Shown piece after piece: positions 1 to 10,966 of a stretch of DNA of 64,000 bases. The DNA comes from Pristionchus mayeri. Its lineage: Eukaryota > Nematoda > Chromadorea > Rhabditida > Neodiplogasteridae. The position numbers were made by a program, and so were the translations under genes. The number at the start of each line of letters is the position of its first letter. Position 1 is the stretch's first letter. The notes under the pieces are model-generated. The model saw only the letters and a list, made by a program, of their open reading frames with translations, did not search any database and had not been told where the DNA came from. The stretch is taken from assembly GCA_036245805.1 (NCBI GenBank), contig BTRK01000001.1, positions 20,219,087-20,283,086 on the forward strand. Reading direction: 5' to 3'.

Positions 1-21
1 CTATTTCAGAGGGACATTTCG

Positions 22-730
22 ACATTATTTGAAACCCATTTTATGCATTAGGGCCCTCCCCCGAGGTGATATGGGTTAAAATATCGATATTCAAATGTTG
101 GGTCATGTGATAATGTATGACCAATGAAGGTGTTACAATACGCGTGGAAACAATTTTATATGTTCTTTTCGATGTTTTTGGATGATTTTGAGCACAAATA
201 GTGGCTATTGAACGTTCGAAAGAACTCGATTCCGGAACTCATTTTGGGGTCCCCTCATGAAAGTGCGCCCCTTTTTTATATATACTCGGATTTCTCTCAT
301 TTTTGGCGAGAAGTGAAGCACATATGTATACTACAACTTAAGCATGATAACCCAAAAGGTATTTCCGATTTGAAAAGTTACGTCATTTTTGGTTGACCCG
401 ACCGCTCCGCACCAGGGTGAGGTCTAGGAATGATGACGTCAACATAAAAGTTGTAGCGCATGATGGTAGCTTTCATTGTCAAAAAAGAGTGGCCCTCTAT
501 CTTCACTTTGAACGGATTTATGATCATTTAAGTGAGCGCAATTTGACTGTCGAAAAGTGATAGTACCATGTTTGACCTTCTGAATCTCGACGATGACGAC
601 AGATATCGAAATTGTGACGACACAGTTTTGAAGAGCATCATTCAAAGTACTTATAACCAAAATTATAGCGGGATAGGACAAACTTGAATCCTATCGCCGC
701 ACCGTGGTCGATTCTCTCGCGATTCCTCTC
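22..730 (+). repeat. Interspersed repeat R, copy 1
   Basis: This stretch matches 7053-7766 and, inverted, 4345-5058 base for base over most of its length, with scattered changes. It starts just before 'gaaacccattttatgcatta' and ends around the 'gattctctcgcgatt' motif. Its apparent open frames on both strands are identical between copies, but they have no recognisable family and are better explained by copying of the DNA than by protein constraint. No transposase was recognised. The left border coincides with the TA where a mariner-like element sits in the other copies, so this is the copy without that insertion. Confidence 0.75.
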
Positions 731-835
731 ATATGATCATATTCTTTTGAAACTTTATCTCCAATCACATATCCATTAAATTCATGCTGCGAGAACGGCT
801 GAAAATTTGCATATAAATGAGCGAATACAAGTGAT

Positions 836-3051
836 TTACCCGAGTGTTTTTCGCTTTTTCCACATCAAGAAGCCAGTACTGCCGATAGAGAGAAGCGCGA
901 GAATAGCAATGAGCCACCACCACCCTGAGAGGTGGTGCTTGAGGTGGTCGGACCACGATTTATCCATTACTGTAAATGATTTCCAATTTGAATTGAATAT
1001 GTGCTCATTAATCTCACGTATAATATTTTTCATATCAGATTGTCTCTGCAATTATAAAAATTAAGAACAAACCAGCCGTGATTGTTCCATTGAATCCATC
1101 GAATGCAACTGCTCCATTTGAGATAAAAACAGTAGTGAGAATGGCACCCGATGAAGAAATCGGATCGTAGAGTTGAAGTTCTCCCGTTACCCTAAATTTA
1201 TCATGTAAACATGGAAAAAAACAAAAAATCTTATAATTTGGACTATGCACAAGTCGGTGAGAAATATCTTTTCGAATTCAAAGGAAAATCACGTACACTT
1301 CAATATGTTTCGTGGTGATATTTGATCCATCGAAGAAAGCTACTCGATCGCGATCCGGTTCGAGCGAGATCAAATCGAGCTGGATATCGAAAAAGACATA
1401 TTTATAATTGTTAATGCTAAATAAAAGGATTTCTAGTATGAATTAGATGACGTTACTTTTTGAGGAGACTACTTTACTTTCCGATTCTTTCCATGTCTTT
1501 TATTCTTCTTTGTGCTTACCTTCACTTCTACGTGATGGTGAGTCGGAGCGACGTAAGTGGTGACACACATGAGAATATCGCAGTAGTGAACTGGCCAACT
1601 ACAAAAATCTCTTCTCGTTTTTTTGCAAATCACTATTATTGTTAATGAATAACATATTTTTATTTGTAAAGCGAACGCACTCCGGAGAGGTGAATGGCAG
1701 TGGTTCGTTGGCCTTTAAGAAAACAGTCGCATTAGAGCATCCACAACCTGATGGATTGCATTCAGTTTTTTGCGAAATATTTCGCAAGATAAGTGAAAAA
1801 ATATCTAAAAGCTCTATCATTTCTCAAGCTGAATGAGAACCTGAAATTGGAAGAAGGCTATATCAAAGGACAACTGACGTTCGGCGTGAGAAATGTGAAC
1901 TCCAATCGAAGTGTAAGAAATGTTGAAGATCGTTGGTCGTCTCACCGGACTGAAAAGAAATGTACTTAATGATATCATGATATTAATAGATTATTAATCG
2001 CATAATTTTCTAAATGAATAATTTGTTTATTGACGACTTCTCTCGATGAATTCGAATCAGATGTCGTCCCCATGCACTGGTCCACCTCCAAAATCCATTA
2101 GTTTCGAATACATGACTGAAATTTGTTTTGTTTTTTGCCACAAAATTTTCTGCATCGAAAATATGCTGGCTGAAGTGAACTTAAGAACGGCAAACAGAAC
2201 TGTCTTGTTTTCTGTAAAATTAAGTTAGCAAACGAACGTGTCCCGATCCTGGGAGAGTAAATATTTCCTAGAAGTGATATCATCATCCGAATAATCACTT
2301 TCTACCCGATATTTGGCAGTTTGATCACTGAAACGCTTTACTTCGCAACAATTTAAGCCCGCACACTCACTCTAACTCTGGAAGCAGATAAAGGCAGTCC
2401 AATTGAGTGCAATGAGGGGCAATCTCGATGGATATATTACTCGTGATGTGGGGCTGATGGGGACAGATGCAGTCTGCAATCGAATCCATTACTGTATCAC
2501 TGTACTGTTTAAATATTGTATTGGGTTTAATTATAACAAGCGCACCTTCTTGTCGTTCAATCAGCTTCATTGTCAGACTGAATGAATCTCCATTGGAAGG
2601 AGCAGGAATATATGTGAGAGTTACATTGGGAGACTCAAACGAGAAACTTCGTGGCATCCGATCATTTCTGAAAAGAGTTTGAGAGCACACATCTAAAAAT
2701 GTAAACATTTTGAAAATAGATGATATCAGAATATCAACAATGTTCGTCGTATGTATTACCGAGTGGTGAATCCATTTGGTCCGTCGTCAATTTCGATCAC
2801 TCCATAATTGAGTGAGTCGAATCGAAGCAACTTCATTTTGTACTGTTGTCTTAGCTCTACGGGAAGGAGGAAGGTTCTATTGCAGGAAAGCTGAAAACAA
2901 AAATATTTCTAGTATTTATGCGTACTCAGATGCTTTTTACGAAAAGATACCATTTTGCAGTGTTTCTTCGGGTATTCGGGAGTTTCGAAAACAAATTCAG
3001 TGATTGAAGATGTGAAAACTACATCGGAAGGCCCACAGGTACAATCTGAAC
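836..3051 (-). CDS. CUB-like single-pass membrane protein, 5'-truncated (gene A)
   Basis: Minus-strand multi-exon gene, a paralogue of the gene at 10967-14808. Exons read from the 5' side: a 'DCTCGPSDVV' start with 'PEYPKKHCKM' near 3045-2960; 'CNRTFLLPVELR ... IEIDDGPNG' near 2890-2765; 'FSFESPNVTLTY ... LIERQE' near 2680-2550; 'DCICPHQP ... LDCLYLLP' near 2480-2370; 'GCGCSNATVFL ... FTSPECV' near 1770-1680; 'WPVHYCDILMC' near 1590-1510; 'LISLEPDRDRVAFFDGSNITT' near 1385-1300; 'DPISSSGAILTTVF'; and a last exon with a tryptophan-led TM segment 'WWWLIAILALLSIG' and the basic anchor 'MWKKRK' before a stop at 836-838. The repeated C-x-C starts, 'P.YP' and 'dG' motifs resemble CUB-like extracellular domains. 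The signal peptide and first domain are missing because the gene is cut at the palindrome edge at 3052. The CUB assignment is by pattern only. Confidence 0.6.
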
Positions 3052-3572
3052 AGGCACATCCATGTGTGTGCGTCCGTGAGTGTCCGTCAGTGCCATGCCA
3101 GCGTTGTTGACCTACACTCGATTATCGATTAGGGAATAATCGGGGTAGATCACTTACGAGTACATCGATTCCTCCGAACTTCTTAACTGTTTCGTCCACC
3201 AATGTCTTCGGAGTGTCGTCGTTCTCGAGATCTGATATGATCTATAAGGGAAGATAAAAAAAACAGGTCGATATGAATAAGTGATGCCTCTAGAATATCA
3301 TCTTCCTTGGCTCCTGCTTCGAGACACAATTCCTTCGTCCTCTGCAAAGATTCGAAATAAATTGGAGAAATGATAACATAAGGAAACCTTGAGAGTCTCT
3401 GCATTTCTGCCAGTGATCGTCAATTTCGCGCCTCTCTCAGCAAACATTCGAGCTGTTTCTCGACCGATTCCATTCGACGAACCTGAGAGGTCAAATATCA
3501 TTCAGATTGAGGAGAAATGGACTCACCAGTGACAAGGATAATCTTCCCCTGGAAGAAGGTGGAAGATGCCAT
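3052..3572 (-). pseudogene. Truncated mirror copy of the SDR gene
   Basis: Reverse-complement duplicate of the first five exons of the dehydrogenase at 8539-9948. The ATG is at 3570-3572, followed by the glycine-rich cofactor motif 'SGSSNGIG' split by an intron and by 'TGRNAETLK'. It then runs through the 'NNAGMALTDTHG' motif and stops being homologous after 'MDVP' at 3052, in the middle of exon 5. The catalytic Tyr-x-x-x-Lys exon and everything after it are absent, so a working enzyme cannot be made from this copy. Past the break the SDR frame meets a TAG within a few codons. The arm is nearly identical to the intact gene (the visible encoded change in the shared exons is silent or intronic), which suggests a recent event. 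Confidence 0.85.
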
Positions 3573-4344
3573 CTCGCAGTTTTCGAGAGAAAGAATCGAA
3601 TGGATGCAAGTTTCTCGTTATCTGTGTGGGCGGAGCTTATTTCCATTCTATTCTGATGTTCAGAAGTGAATTCGATTTGTGTGGAAGATCAGAGATCTCT
3701 AGCTCACAACGGGCATTGCTAGACGGTATATCGAACGAGAACATCGACTCTACTGCCGAAAATTTATATTAATCGGATTATGAAGTAGTCAAGGAGATTT
3801 TATGAGTGAGGTTGAAGAGATGCTCAATTCGATCTGCTAGATTATGTTGAACATGTGAACCTTTATCATATGCGTTAAAATTTATAAAATTATATTTATT
3901 CCAAACAATAAAATACAACTGAATCAACCAGTTTAAGCAAAAGATCCATCATTGTTTGTAATAAAATATTTTTAAAGTTAAGAGAAAGTGACAAATTTAT
4001 TTTCGAATTGAAGATAAATTACGAATAGTTATTAGCCATTTTTCTCATCTGGCATTTCGTTTCATACTGCCACATGTTCCTTTCGTTGGATATCTGCACG
4101 CTAACTAAATACTGATTATTTTTAAAATTAACACTCGATCATGATCCATGGAAGGTGCACATTTTCATCTATTTTATTATCAGGAATCTGTGTGACTTTC
4201 GAATTTCATTGTCAGATTTAAATTGTATTCGTTTCATTACTCGTTTCGTTGTTCTCTCTACTACTAGCTCATGAAACATGGAAGTATTTTTGTACAACAA
4301 TCCAACTAGATTAACGATTAACAATTCGATTATATATGAGGCGA

Positions 4345-5058
4345 ATCGCGAGAGAATCGACCATTTGAGGGGGGTCAGCGGCGGTAGGATTCAACTTTGT
4401 CCTATCCCGCTATAATTTTGGTTATAAGTACTTTGAATGATGCTCTTCAAAACTGTGTCGTCACAATTTCGATATCTGTCGTCATCGTCGAGATTCAGAA
4501 GGTCAAACATGGTACTATCACTTTTCGACAGTCAAATTGCGCTCACTTAAATGATCATAAATCCGTTCAAAGTGAAGATAGAGGGCCACTCTTTTTTGAC
4601 AATGAAAGCTACCATCATGCGCTACAACTTTTATGTTGACGTCATTATTCCTGGACCTCACCCTGGTGCGGAGCGGTCGGGTCAACCAAAAATGACGTAA
4701 CTTTTCAAATCGGAAATACCTTTTGGGTTATCATGCTTAAGTTGTAGTATACATATGTGCTTCACTTCTCGCCAAAAAATGAGAGAAATCCGAGTATATA
4801 TAAAAAAAAGGTGCGTACTTTCGTGAGGGACCCCAAAATGAGTTCCGGAATCGAGTTCTTTCGAACGTTCATTAGCCACTATTTGTGCTCAAAATCATCC
4901 AAAAACATCGAAAAGAACATATAAAATTGTTTCCACGCATATTGTAAGACCTTCATTGGTCATACATGATCACATGACCCAAAATTTGGATATCGATATT
5001 TTAACCCATATCACCTTGGGGGAGGGCCCTAATGCATAAAATGGGTTTCAAATAATGT
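4345..5058 (-). repeat. Interspersed repeat R, copy 2 (left arm)
   Basis: Inverted copy of the repeat at 22-730, bounded outside by 'gcgaatcgcgagagaatcgac' and inside by the TA dinucleotide at 5058-5059 where the mariner-like end begins. It carries a short insertion ('tttgaggggggtcagcgg') relative to copy 1 next to the 'ccgc' motif. The matching right-arm copy is at 7053-7766. Confidence 0.75.
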
Positions 5059-5059
5059 A

Positions 5060-7051
5060 TTAGGTTGAGTAATAAGTTTTTTCCAATTTTGGAGGTGCAA
5101 TTCAAAGTCACCTAAAAAGCGCTCTTAAAATCCTATCAGTAGAGATCCGTAGGATAATGTAGGGGCATAGTCCACACTTATAATCATATGTTCGAATTGT
5201 GCCGTGCTTTTAAATCATTGAAGTAATCGATCGTTAACCACGATCGAATTTTTTATGAAAATTTTGAAAGAGTTGGGCCCGCTGTTTCTTTGCAGGGAAA
5301 ATAGGCTGGACATCTTCACATACATTATTGAGAAGCCCCTTGAATGCTCTTTCAACAAAGTGGTTGAAAGCGGTGTTAGCGTACTCAATCCCAGGATTAG
5401 AGAATTGCAAATGAGCCATGTAGAAAAGAAATCACACTTGAGTTGGCAACTTTCTTACCTTTTATGTTATAGTGACTGGCTTTTGTATAGGAGCGCTTTA
5501 ATCTTACTTTATTGGGTAACTTTACCATTCGTGAAATTTCGGACCTCGCGTCATCCTCTTCTCAAAAATGATATTTATTGAAAAATCCGGATATTGACCT
5601 CACCGATCAAAATTTTTACTTTTAGTGGTTATTTTTGGAGTACCATTTCTGAATTCGCAGGAATCCCATGACTATGCGAAGCTAATAAGGGATAGTATAA
5701 GGGTAGCTGATGCTGATAAACACACAAATACATGATCACATGACCCAACATTTGAATATCGATATTTTTACCCATATCACCTCGGGGGAGGGCCCTAATG
5801 CATAAAATGGGTTTCAAATAATGTATTAGGTTGAGTCATAAGTTTTTTCCAATTTTGGAGGTGCAATTCAAAGTCACCTAAAAAGCGCTAGGAATTCCAG
5901 AAAATGCGCAAAACTGTACAATAGGTCAAAGTGGTCATATAGATCCATCCTATGGCTATAAATGTAGAGCACGATGAGCTAAACATTTCATCTGTTGAAA
6001 GTGAGTCTCTATCTTCTCGTTTAAGCGAGTTGCAGAGCCTGGCTAGAAACGGGCTAGAATCCCCCGAGAGCGCGTGCTCTAACCGTCTGGCGCTCTCGCC
6101 CTCTGACCTCCCTCTCCCTCCCCTCTATTTAGCGCTCCCTTGCTCGCCTATTCCGTCGTTTTCTGCCATCTCCCATTTTCTGCATCCGCACACACCGGCC
6201 TATCGAAATCAAACCTATCTCATCGTAAAGCTTCCTACATGATGGGCTTATATTTGCTTTATGGTGGGCTGTCATCATTACAATCACAAGCTGCAGTCAT
6301 CAACACTTATATGATGAAATTTACACATCGAAATCAGTGTATTTCAAAGCTTCTTGATTAGATGATAGATGGAGGTCCCATATTTGTGTGTTTATCAGCA
6401 TCAGCTACCCTTATACTATCCCTTATTAGCTTCGCATAGTCATGGGATTCCTGCGAATTCAGAAATGGTACTCCAAAAATAACCACTAAAAGTAAAAATT
6501 TTGATCGGTGAGGTCAATATCCGGATTTTTCAATAAATATCATTTTTGAGAAGGGGATGACGCGAGGTCCGAAATTTCACGAATGGTAAAGTTACCCAAT
6601 AAAGTAAGATTAAAGCGCTCCTATACAAAAGCCAGTCACTATAACATAAAAGGTAAGAAAGTTGCCAACTCAAGTGTGATTTCTTTTCTACATGGCTCAT
6701 TTGCAATTCTCTAATCCTGGGATTGAGTACGCTAACACCGCTTTCAACCACTTTGTTGAAAGAGCATTCAAGGGGCTTCTCAATAATGTATGTGAAGATG
6801 TCCAGCCTATTTTCCCTGCAAAGAAACAGCGGGCCCAACTCTTTCAAAATTTTCATAAAAAATTCGATCGTGGTTAACGATCGATTACTTCAATGATTTA
6901 AAAGCACGGCACAATTCGAACATATGATTATAAGTGTGGACTATGCCCCTACATTATCCTACGGATCTCTACTGATAGGATTTTAAGAGCGCTTTTTAGG
7001 TGACTTTGAATTGCACCTCCAAAATTGGAAAAAACTTATTACTCAACCTAA
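5060..7051. mobile_element. Mariner-like inverted-repeat element at the palindrome core
   Basis: The two ends are exact inverted repeats beginning 'TTAGGTTGAGTAATAAGT' and each is flanked by TA, which is the target-site duplication of mariner/Tc1 transposons. The TTAGGTTG start resembles mariner terminal repeats. Because the element straddles the palindrome axis, its terminal repeats are effectively 670 bp long. A third copy of the same end lies at about 5822 in the spacer ('TTAGGTTGAGTCATAAGT'). The open frames 5255-5581 (+) and 6530-6856 (-) are mirror images of each other. I could not recognise D,D-transposase motifs in them, so the element looks non-autonomous or decayed. Confidence 0.6.
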
Positions 7052-7052
7052 T

Positions 7053-7766
7053 ACATTATTTGAAACCCATTTTATGCATTAGGGCCCTCCCCCAAGGTGA
7101 TATGGGTTAAAATATCGATATCCAAATTTTGGGTCATGTGATCATGTATGACCAATGAAGGTCTTACAATATGCGTGGAAACAATTTTATATGTTCTTTT
7201 CGATGTTTTTGGATGATTTTGAGCACAAATAGTGGCTATTGAACGTTCGAAAGAACTCGATTCCGGAACTCATTTTGGGGTCCCTCACGAAAGTACGCAC
7301 CTTTTTTTTATATATACTCGGATTTCTCTCATTTTTTGGCGAGAAGTGAAGCACATATGTATACTACAACTTAAGCATGATAACCCAAAAGGTATTTCCG
7401 ATTTGAAAAGTTACGTCATTTTTGGTTGACCCGACCGCTCCGCACCAGGGTGAGGTCCAGGAATAATGACGTCAACATAAAAGTTGTAGCGCATGATGGT
7501 AGCTTTCATTGTCAAAAAAGAGTGGCCCTCTATCTTCACTTTGAACGGATTTATGATCATTTAAGTGAGCGCAATTTGACTGTCGAAAAGTGATAGTACC
7601 ATGTTTGACCTTCTGAATCTCGACGATGACGACAGATATCGAAATTGTGACGACACAGTTTTGAAGAGCATCATTCAAAGTACTTATAACCAAAATTATA
7701 GCGGGATAGGACAAAGTTGAATCCTACCGCCGCTGACCCCCCTCAAATGGTCGATTCTCTCGCGAT
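7053..7766 (+). repeat. Interspersed repeat R, copy 3 (right arm)
   Basis: Mirror of 4345-5058 and direct repeat of 22-730. It begins directly after the TA at the right end of the mariner-like element and ends at the 'gattctctcgcgattcgcc' motif. Confidence 0.75.
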
Positions 7767-8538
7767 TCGCCTCATATATAATCGAATTGTTAATCGTTAA
7801 TCTAGTTGGATTGTTGTACAAAAATACTTCCATGTTTCATGAGCTAGTAGTAGAGAGAACAACGAAACGAGTAATGAAACGAATACAATTTAAATCTGAC
7901 AATGAAATTCGAAAGTCACACAGATTCCTGATAATAAAATAGATGAAAATGTGCACCTTCCATGGATCATGATCGAGTGTTAATTTTAAAAATAATCAGT
8001 ATTTAGTTAGCGTGCAGATATCCAACGAAAGGAACATGTGGCAGTATGAAACGAAATGCCAGATGAGAAAAATGGCTAATAACTATTCGTAATTTATCTT
8101 CAATTCGAAAATAAATTTGTCACTTTCTCTTAACTTTAAAAATATTTTATTACAAACAATGATGGATCTTTTGCTTAAACTGGTTGATTCAGTTGTATTT
8201 TATTGTTTGGAATAAATTTAATTTTATAAATTTTAACGCATATGATAAAGGTTCACATGTTCAACATAATCTAGCAGATCGAATTGAGCATCTCTTCAAC
8301 CTCACTCATAAAATCTCCTTGACTACTTCATAATCCGATTAATATAAATTTTCGGCAGTAGGGTCGATGTTCTCGTTCGATATACCGTCTAGCAATGCCC
8401 GTTGTGAGCTAGAGATCTCTGATCTTCCACACAAATCGAATTCACTTCTGAACATCAGAATAGAATGGAAATAAGCTCCGCCCACACAGATAACGAGAAA
8501 CTTGCATCCATTCGATTCTTTCTCTCGAAAACTGCGAG

Positions 8539-9948
8539 ATGGCATCTTCCACCTTCTTCCAGGGGAAGATTATCCTTGTCAGTGGTGAGTCCATTTCTCC
8601 TCAATCTGAATGATATTTGACCTCTCAGGTTCGTCGAATGGAATCGGTCGAGAAACAGCTCGAATGTTTGCTGAGAGAGGCGCGAAATTGACGATCACTG
8701 GCAGAAATGCAGAGACTCTCAAGGTTTCATTATGTTATCATTTCTCCAATTTATTTCGAATCTTTGCAGAGGACGAAGGAATTGTGTCTCGAAGCAGGAG
8801 CCAAGGAAGATGATATTCTAGAGGCATCACTTATTCATATCGACCTGTTTTTTTTATCTTCCCTTGTAGATCATATCAGATCTCGAGAACGACGACACTC
8901 CGAAGACATTGGTGGACGAAACAGTTAAGAAGTTCGGAGGAATCGATGTACTCGTAAGTGATCTACCCCGATTATTCCCTAATCGATAATCGAGTGTAGG
9001 TCAACAACGCTGGCATGGCACTGACGGACACTCACGGACACACACACATGGATGTGCCTCTCGAATTGTTTGATAGAACGATGAATGTGAATTTGAGAGC
9101 GTGAGTCTCTTCTCTCTTCTCATCGATAACGTCACTCCTTCAGAATCCTGGTGCTGACCACTCTGGCAGTTCCTCATCTAGAGAAGACGAAAGGAGCAGT
9201 GGTCAATGTCTCCTCCATCGCCTCTCTTCCATTCGGACGATCTTCCACTCGGAATGTGGGCTGAGAGGAGGGAATGGATGATGATGAAATCTTCGTCAGG
9301 AGGCCTTCTACTCCATCTCGAAAGCAGGCCTCGATCAGTTGACAATCCAGATGGCATCCAAGTTGATCGAGAAGGGAATCAGAGTGAACTCAGTCAAGTG
9401 AGGAGAACTCCCTTTCCCTCTAGTATCATCATCTCGTTCAGTCCTGGCCTCGTCGCCACTGACATCGTCCGCAAGTTGGGAATGGGAGAGGAGGCTGAGA
9501 AGGTTGCAAGACTATTCAATCAATAAACCAAGACGCGTTGAAGGCGATTCTCTCGCTCGGTGAGAACAAATCGATGATTCCTCTGGGAAGAGTGGCAGTG
9601 CCCGCAGATATTGCCAAGGTGAGAGGCCATTCCGACAAAAGGACAGACTGATAACCGATTATCCATGATGAGAATTGATACGAAATCACCACGAAACGGC
9701 TTTAAACCGCTAGAAATCGAGTGTTATCTGGCAATTGAGAATGATGGGAAATGGCACGATTGAAGTGACTAGACTTCCTCTCCAAATAGAATGCTGGAGG
9801 GTGGAGAGGACTCGACTCCGTAATTCTTTTCCAGTTGATAATCTTCCTCTCCGATCGATCGCAATCTGAGTTTATCATTGGCCAGCGAATAATCATCGAT
9901 GGAGGAGCTGTACTCAAGAACAATCTACTCTCAATCGGACAAGAGTGA
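8539..9948 (+). CDS. Short-chain dehydrogenase/reductase (classical SDR)
   Basis: NAD(P)-dependent oxidoreductase of the classical SDR family; the substrate cannot be told from sequence. The start 'MASSTFFQGKIILVSGSSNGIG' carries the cofactor-binding T/S-G-x-x-x-G-I-G motif split by intron 1. 'TGRNAETLK' follows, then 'NNAGMALTDTHG' (the NNAG motif), 'VVNVSSIASLPFG' (active-site Ser), 'YSISKAGLDQL' (catalytic YxxxK), 'RVNSVNPGLVATDIV', 'IPLGRVAVPADIAK', and the last exon 'IIIDGGAVLKNN' ending at a TGA. Exons are separated by introns of about 41-48 bases. Two are irregular: the intron after 'KEDDILE' (about 8821-8869) has a GC donor, and the intron after 'GEEAEK' (about 9505) is about 41 bases with a weak acceptor. 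The larger intron near 9620-9830 precedes the last exon. About 280-290 residues, normal for the family. The 5' half is duplicated in mirror image at 3052-3572. Confidence 0.88.
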
Positions 9949-10512
9949 TGAACAATTGTTGATGTTTGTATAGTGCGATACACCTTTTGACCTTCTTTTC
10001 TACTCAAACAAAGACTTGCATTTTCTACAGAAACTGATTCCATTTGGAATCTTCTACGTACATTGCTTTTATGATCTGGTTGAGGAGGAAGTAGAACCAA
10101 AGAGAGACAGCCCCCCTCCCCTCCCCACCCATTCGTTATCTATTCCACATAAAAATAGGCCTATACCACAAGATGGGAAATCTGTTTGAAACATTACAGT
10201 CGATCTCTAATTGGTATTGTATGAGTCATAGTCGTGGGTGGGATTCCTTCTAAAATAGTCATTTTCCGTCTTTCCCTCATCCTCCTTCAAGTTCCAAAGA
10301 GAGAGAAGGGGGCTATAAATTGGAGAGGATCTCTCTTTTCGTGTTCCATTCTAGAAGTGCGAGTAACGTTCTAGCTCCTATTCCCTTCTCCTTCTCTTCT
10401 ATGTATCTTCAGTTCGTTCAATTTAAAGCTCCGTGGAGTTTTACTAAATTACCTTTCCTTGTAAACGTTCATCGTGCATTGCTGTCCTTGTCTTTCTTTC
10501 GTTTTTGTCATC
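9949..10512. other. Intergenic region, TATA-like motif near 10312
   Basis: No gene is supported here. The stretch 10104-10130 is C-rich. A 'ggctataaattgg' motif at about 10310-10318 sits about 200 bases upstream of the small gene at 10513 and may be its promoter. The open frames in this part have no matching splice pattern. Confidence 0.4.
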
Positions 10513-10933
10513 ATGAGTCTCTCAACTTTGTGTAATTCTATCCCACTTAGCAATAATTTCATTATTGCAAAGTCAGAGATGCCCGTATCCACAGAAGCAT
10601 CGCCTTGTGATCTTTCGCTCACTCCGGGAAAGACTCGATTTCTTCGTCTTCAAACGTGTGGTATTAGTGTTAAGGTTGGTTCGCATATTTCGTAGAAAAA
10701 GTCTGGAGAGACATATTTTTCAACGATTAAACTGTATTCAGAAAGCAGCCTACGCTCATCTTGCTTTGTCTACAGTTGGAATCTTCGCCTTCCTCGCTGT
10801 GGCTCACTTCTTTCCTCGATATCTACCGGTATGAACCAATCTCCTACAACTACTTGTGCATCTCGATTCTCAGATTGCGCCAATCATCGTTTTCGATTGG
10901 GATCACCGACTGTTCATTGGAATATGCGCATAA
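10513..10933 (+). CDS. Small one-TM protein of unknown function
   Basis: Three exons join in phase: 10513-10674, 10742-10828 and 10874-10933, giving about 102 residues. The introns begin GTTGGT and GTATGA and end TTCAG and CTCAG. The N-terminal 54 residues are polar ('MPVSTEASPCDLSLTPGK'). Exon 2 encodes 'AAYAHLALSTVGIFAFLAVAH', a clear hydrophobic segment, and exon 3 adds 'IAPIIVFDWDHRLFIGICA'. The first in-frame ATG of exon 1 after an upstream stop was chosen; an internal ATG at 10579 is possible. A TATA-like element lies near 10312. The gene converges on the CUB-like gene B, with 33 bases between the two stop codons. No family was recognised. The consistent phases make it likely real, but it rests on eye-read splice sites. 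Confidence 0.5.
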
Positions 10934-10966
10934 TCGATTCTTTCCATCACAATGGGACTTGTTGGC

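Larger units (their letters stand above)
3052..9059. repeat. Large inverted duplication (palindrome), 2.68-kb arms
   Basis: Bases 3052-5730 are the reverse complement of 6381-9059: coordinates of matching points add up to 12111 all along the arms, so there is almost no insertion or deletion between them. I saw only a handful of substitutions, for example near 3749/8362 and 3894/8217. The spacer 5731-6380 is not self-complementary. It contains a further partial copy of repeat R and a second mariner-type end near 5822, followed by sequence unique in this window. Each arm contains, from outside in, the SDR 5' half, about 770 bp of upstream DNA, repeat R, and half of a mariner-like element. Confidence 0.95.

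Noticed and set aside
439..681. 80-residue frame found three times (439-681, 4397-4639, 7472-7714)
   Set aside because: Identity between copies reflects recent copying of repeat R; no homologous family or start context was seen.
5255..5581. 108-residue frame in the mariner-like element and its mirror at 6530-6856
   Set aside because: No transposase signature (no D,D(34)D spacing or helix-turn-helix) was found, and mirrored identity comes from the palindrome. Kept only as part of the element.
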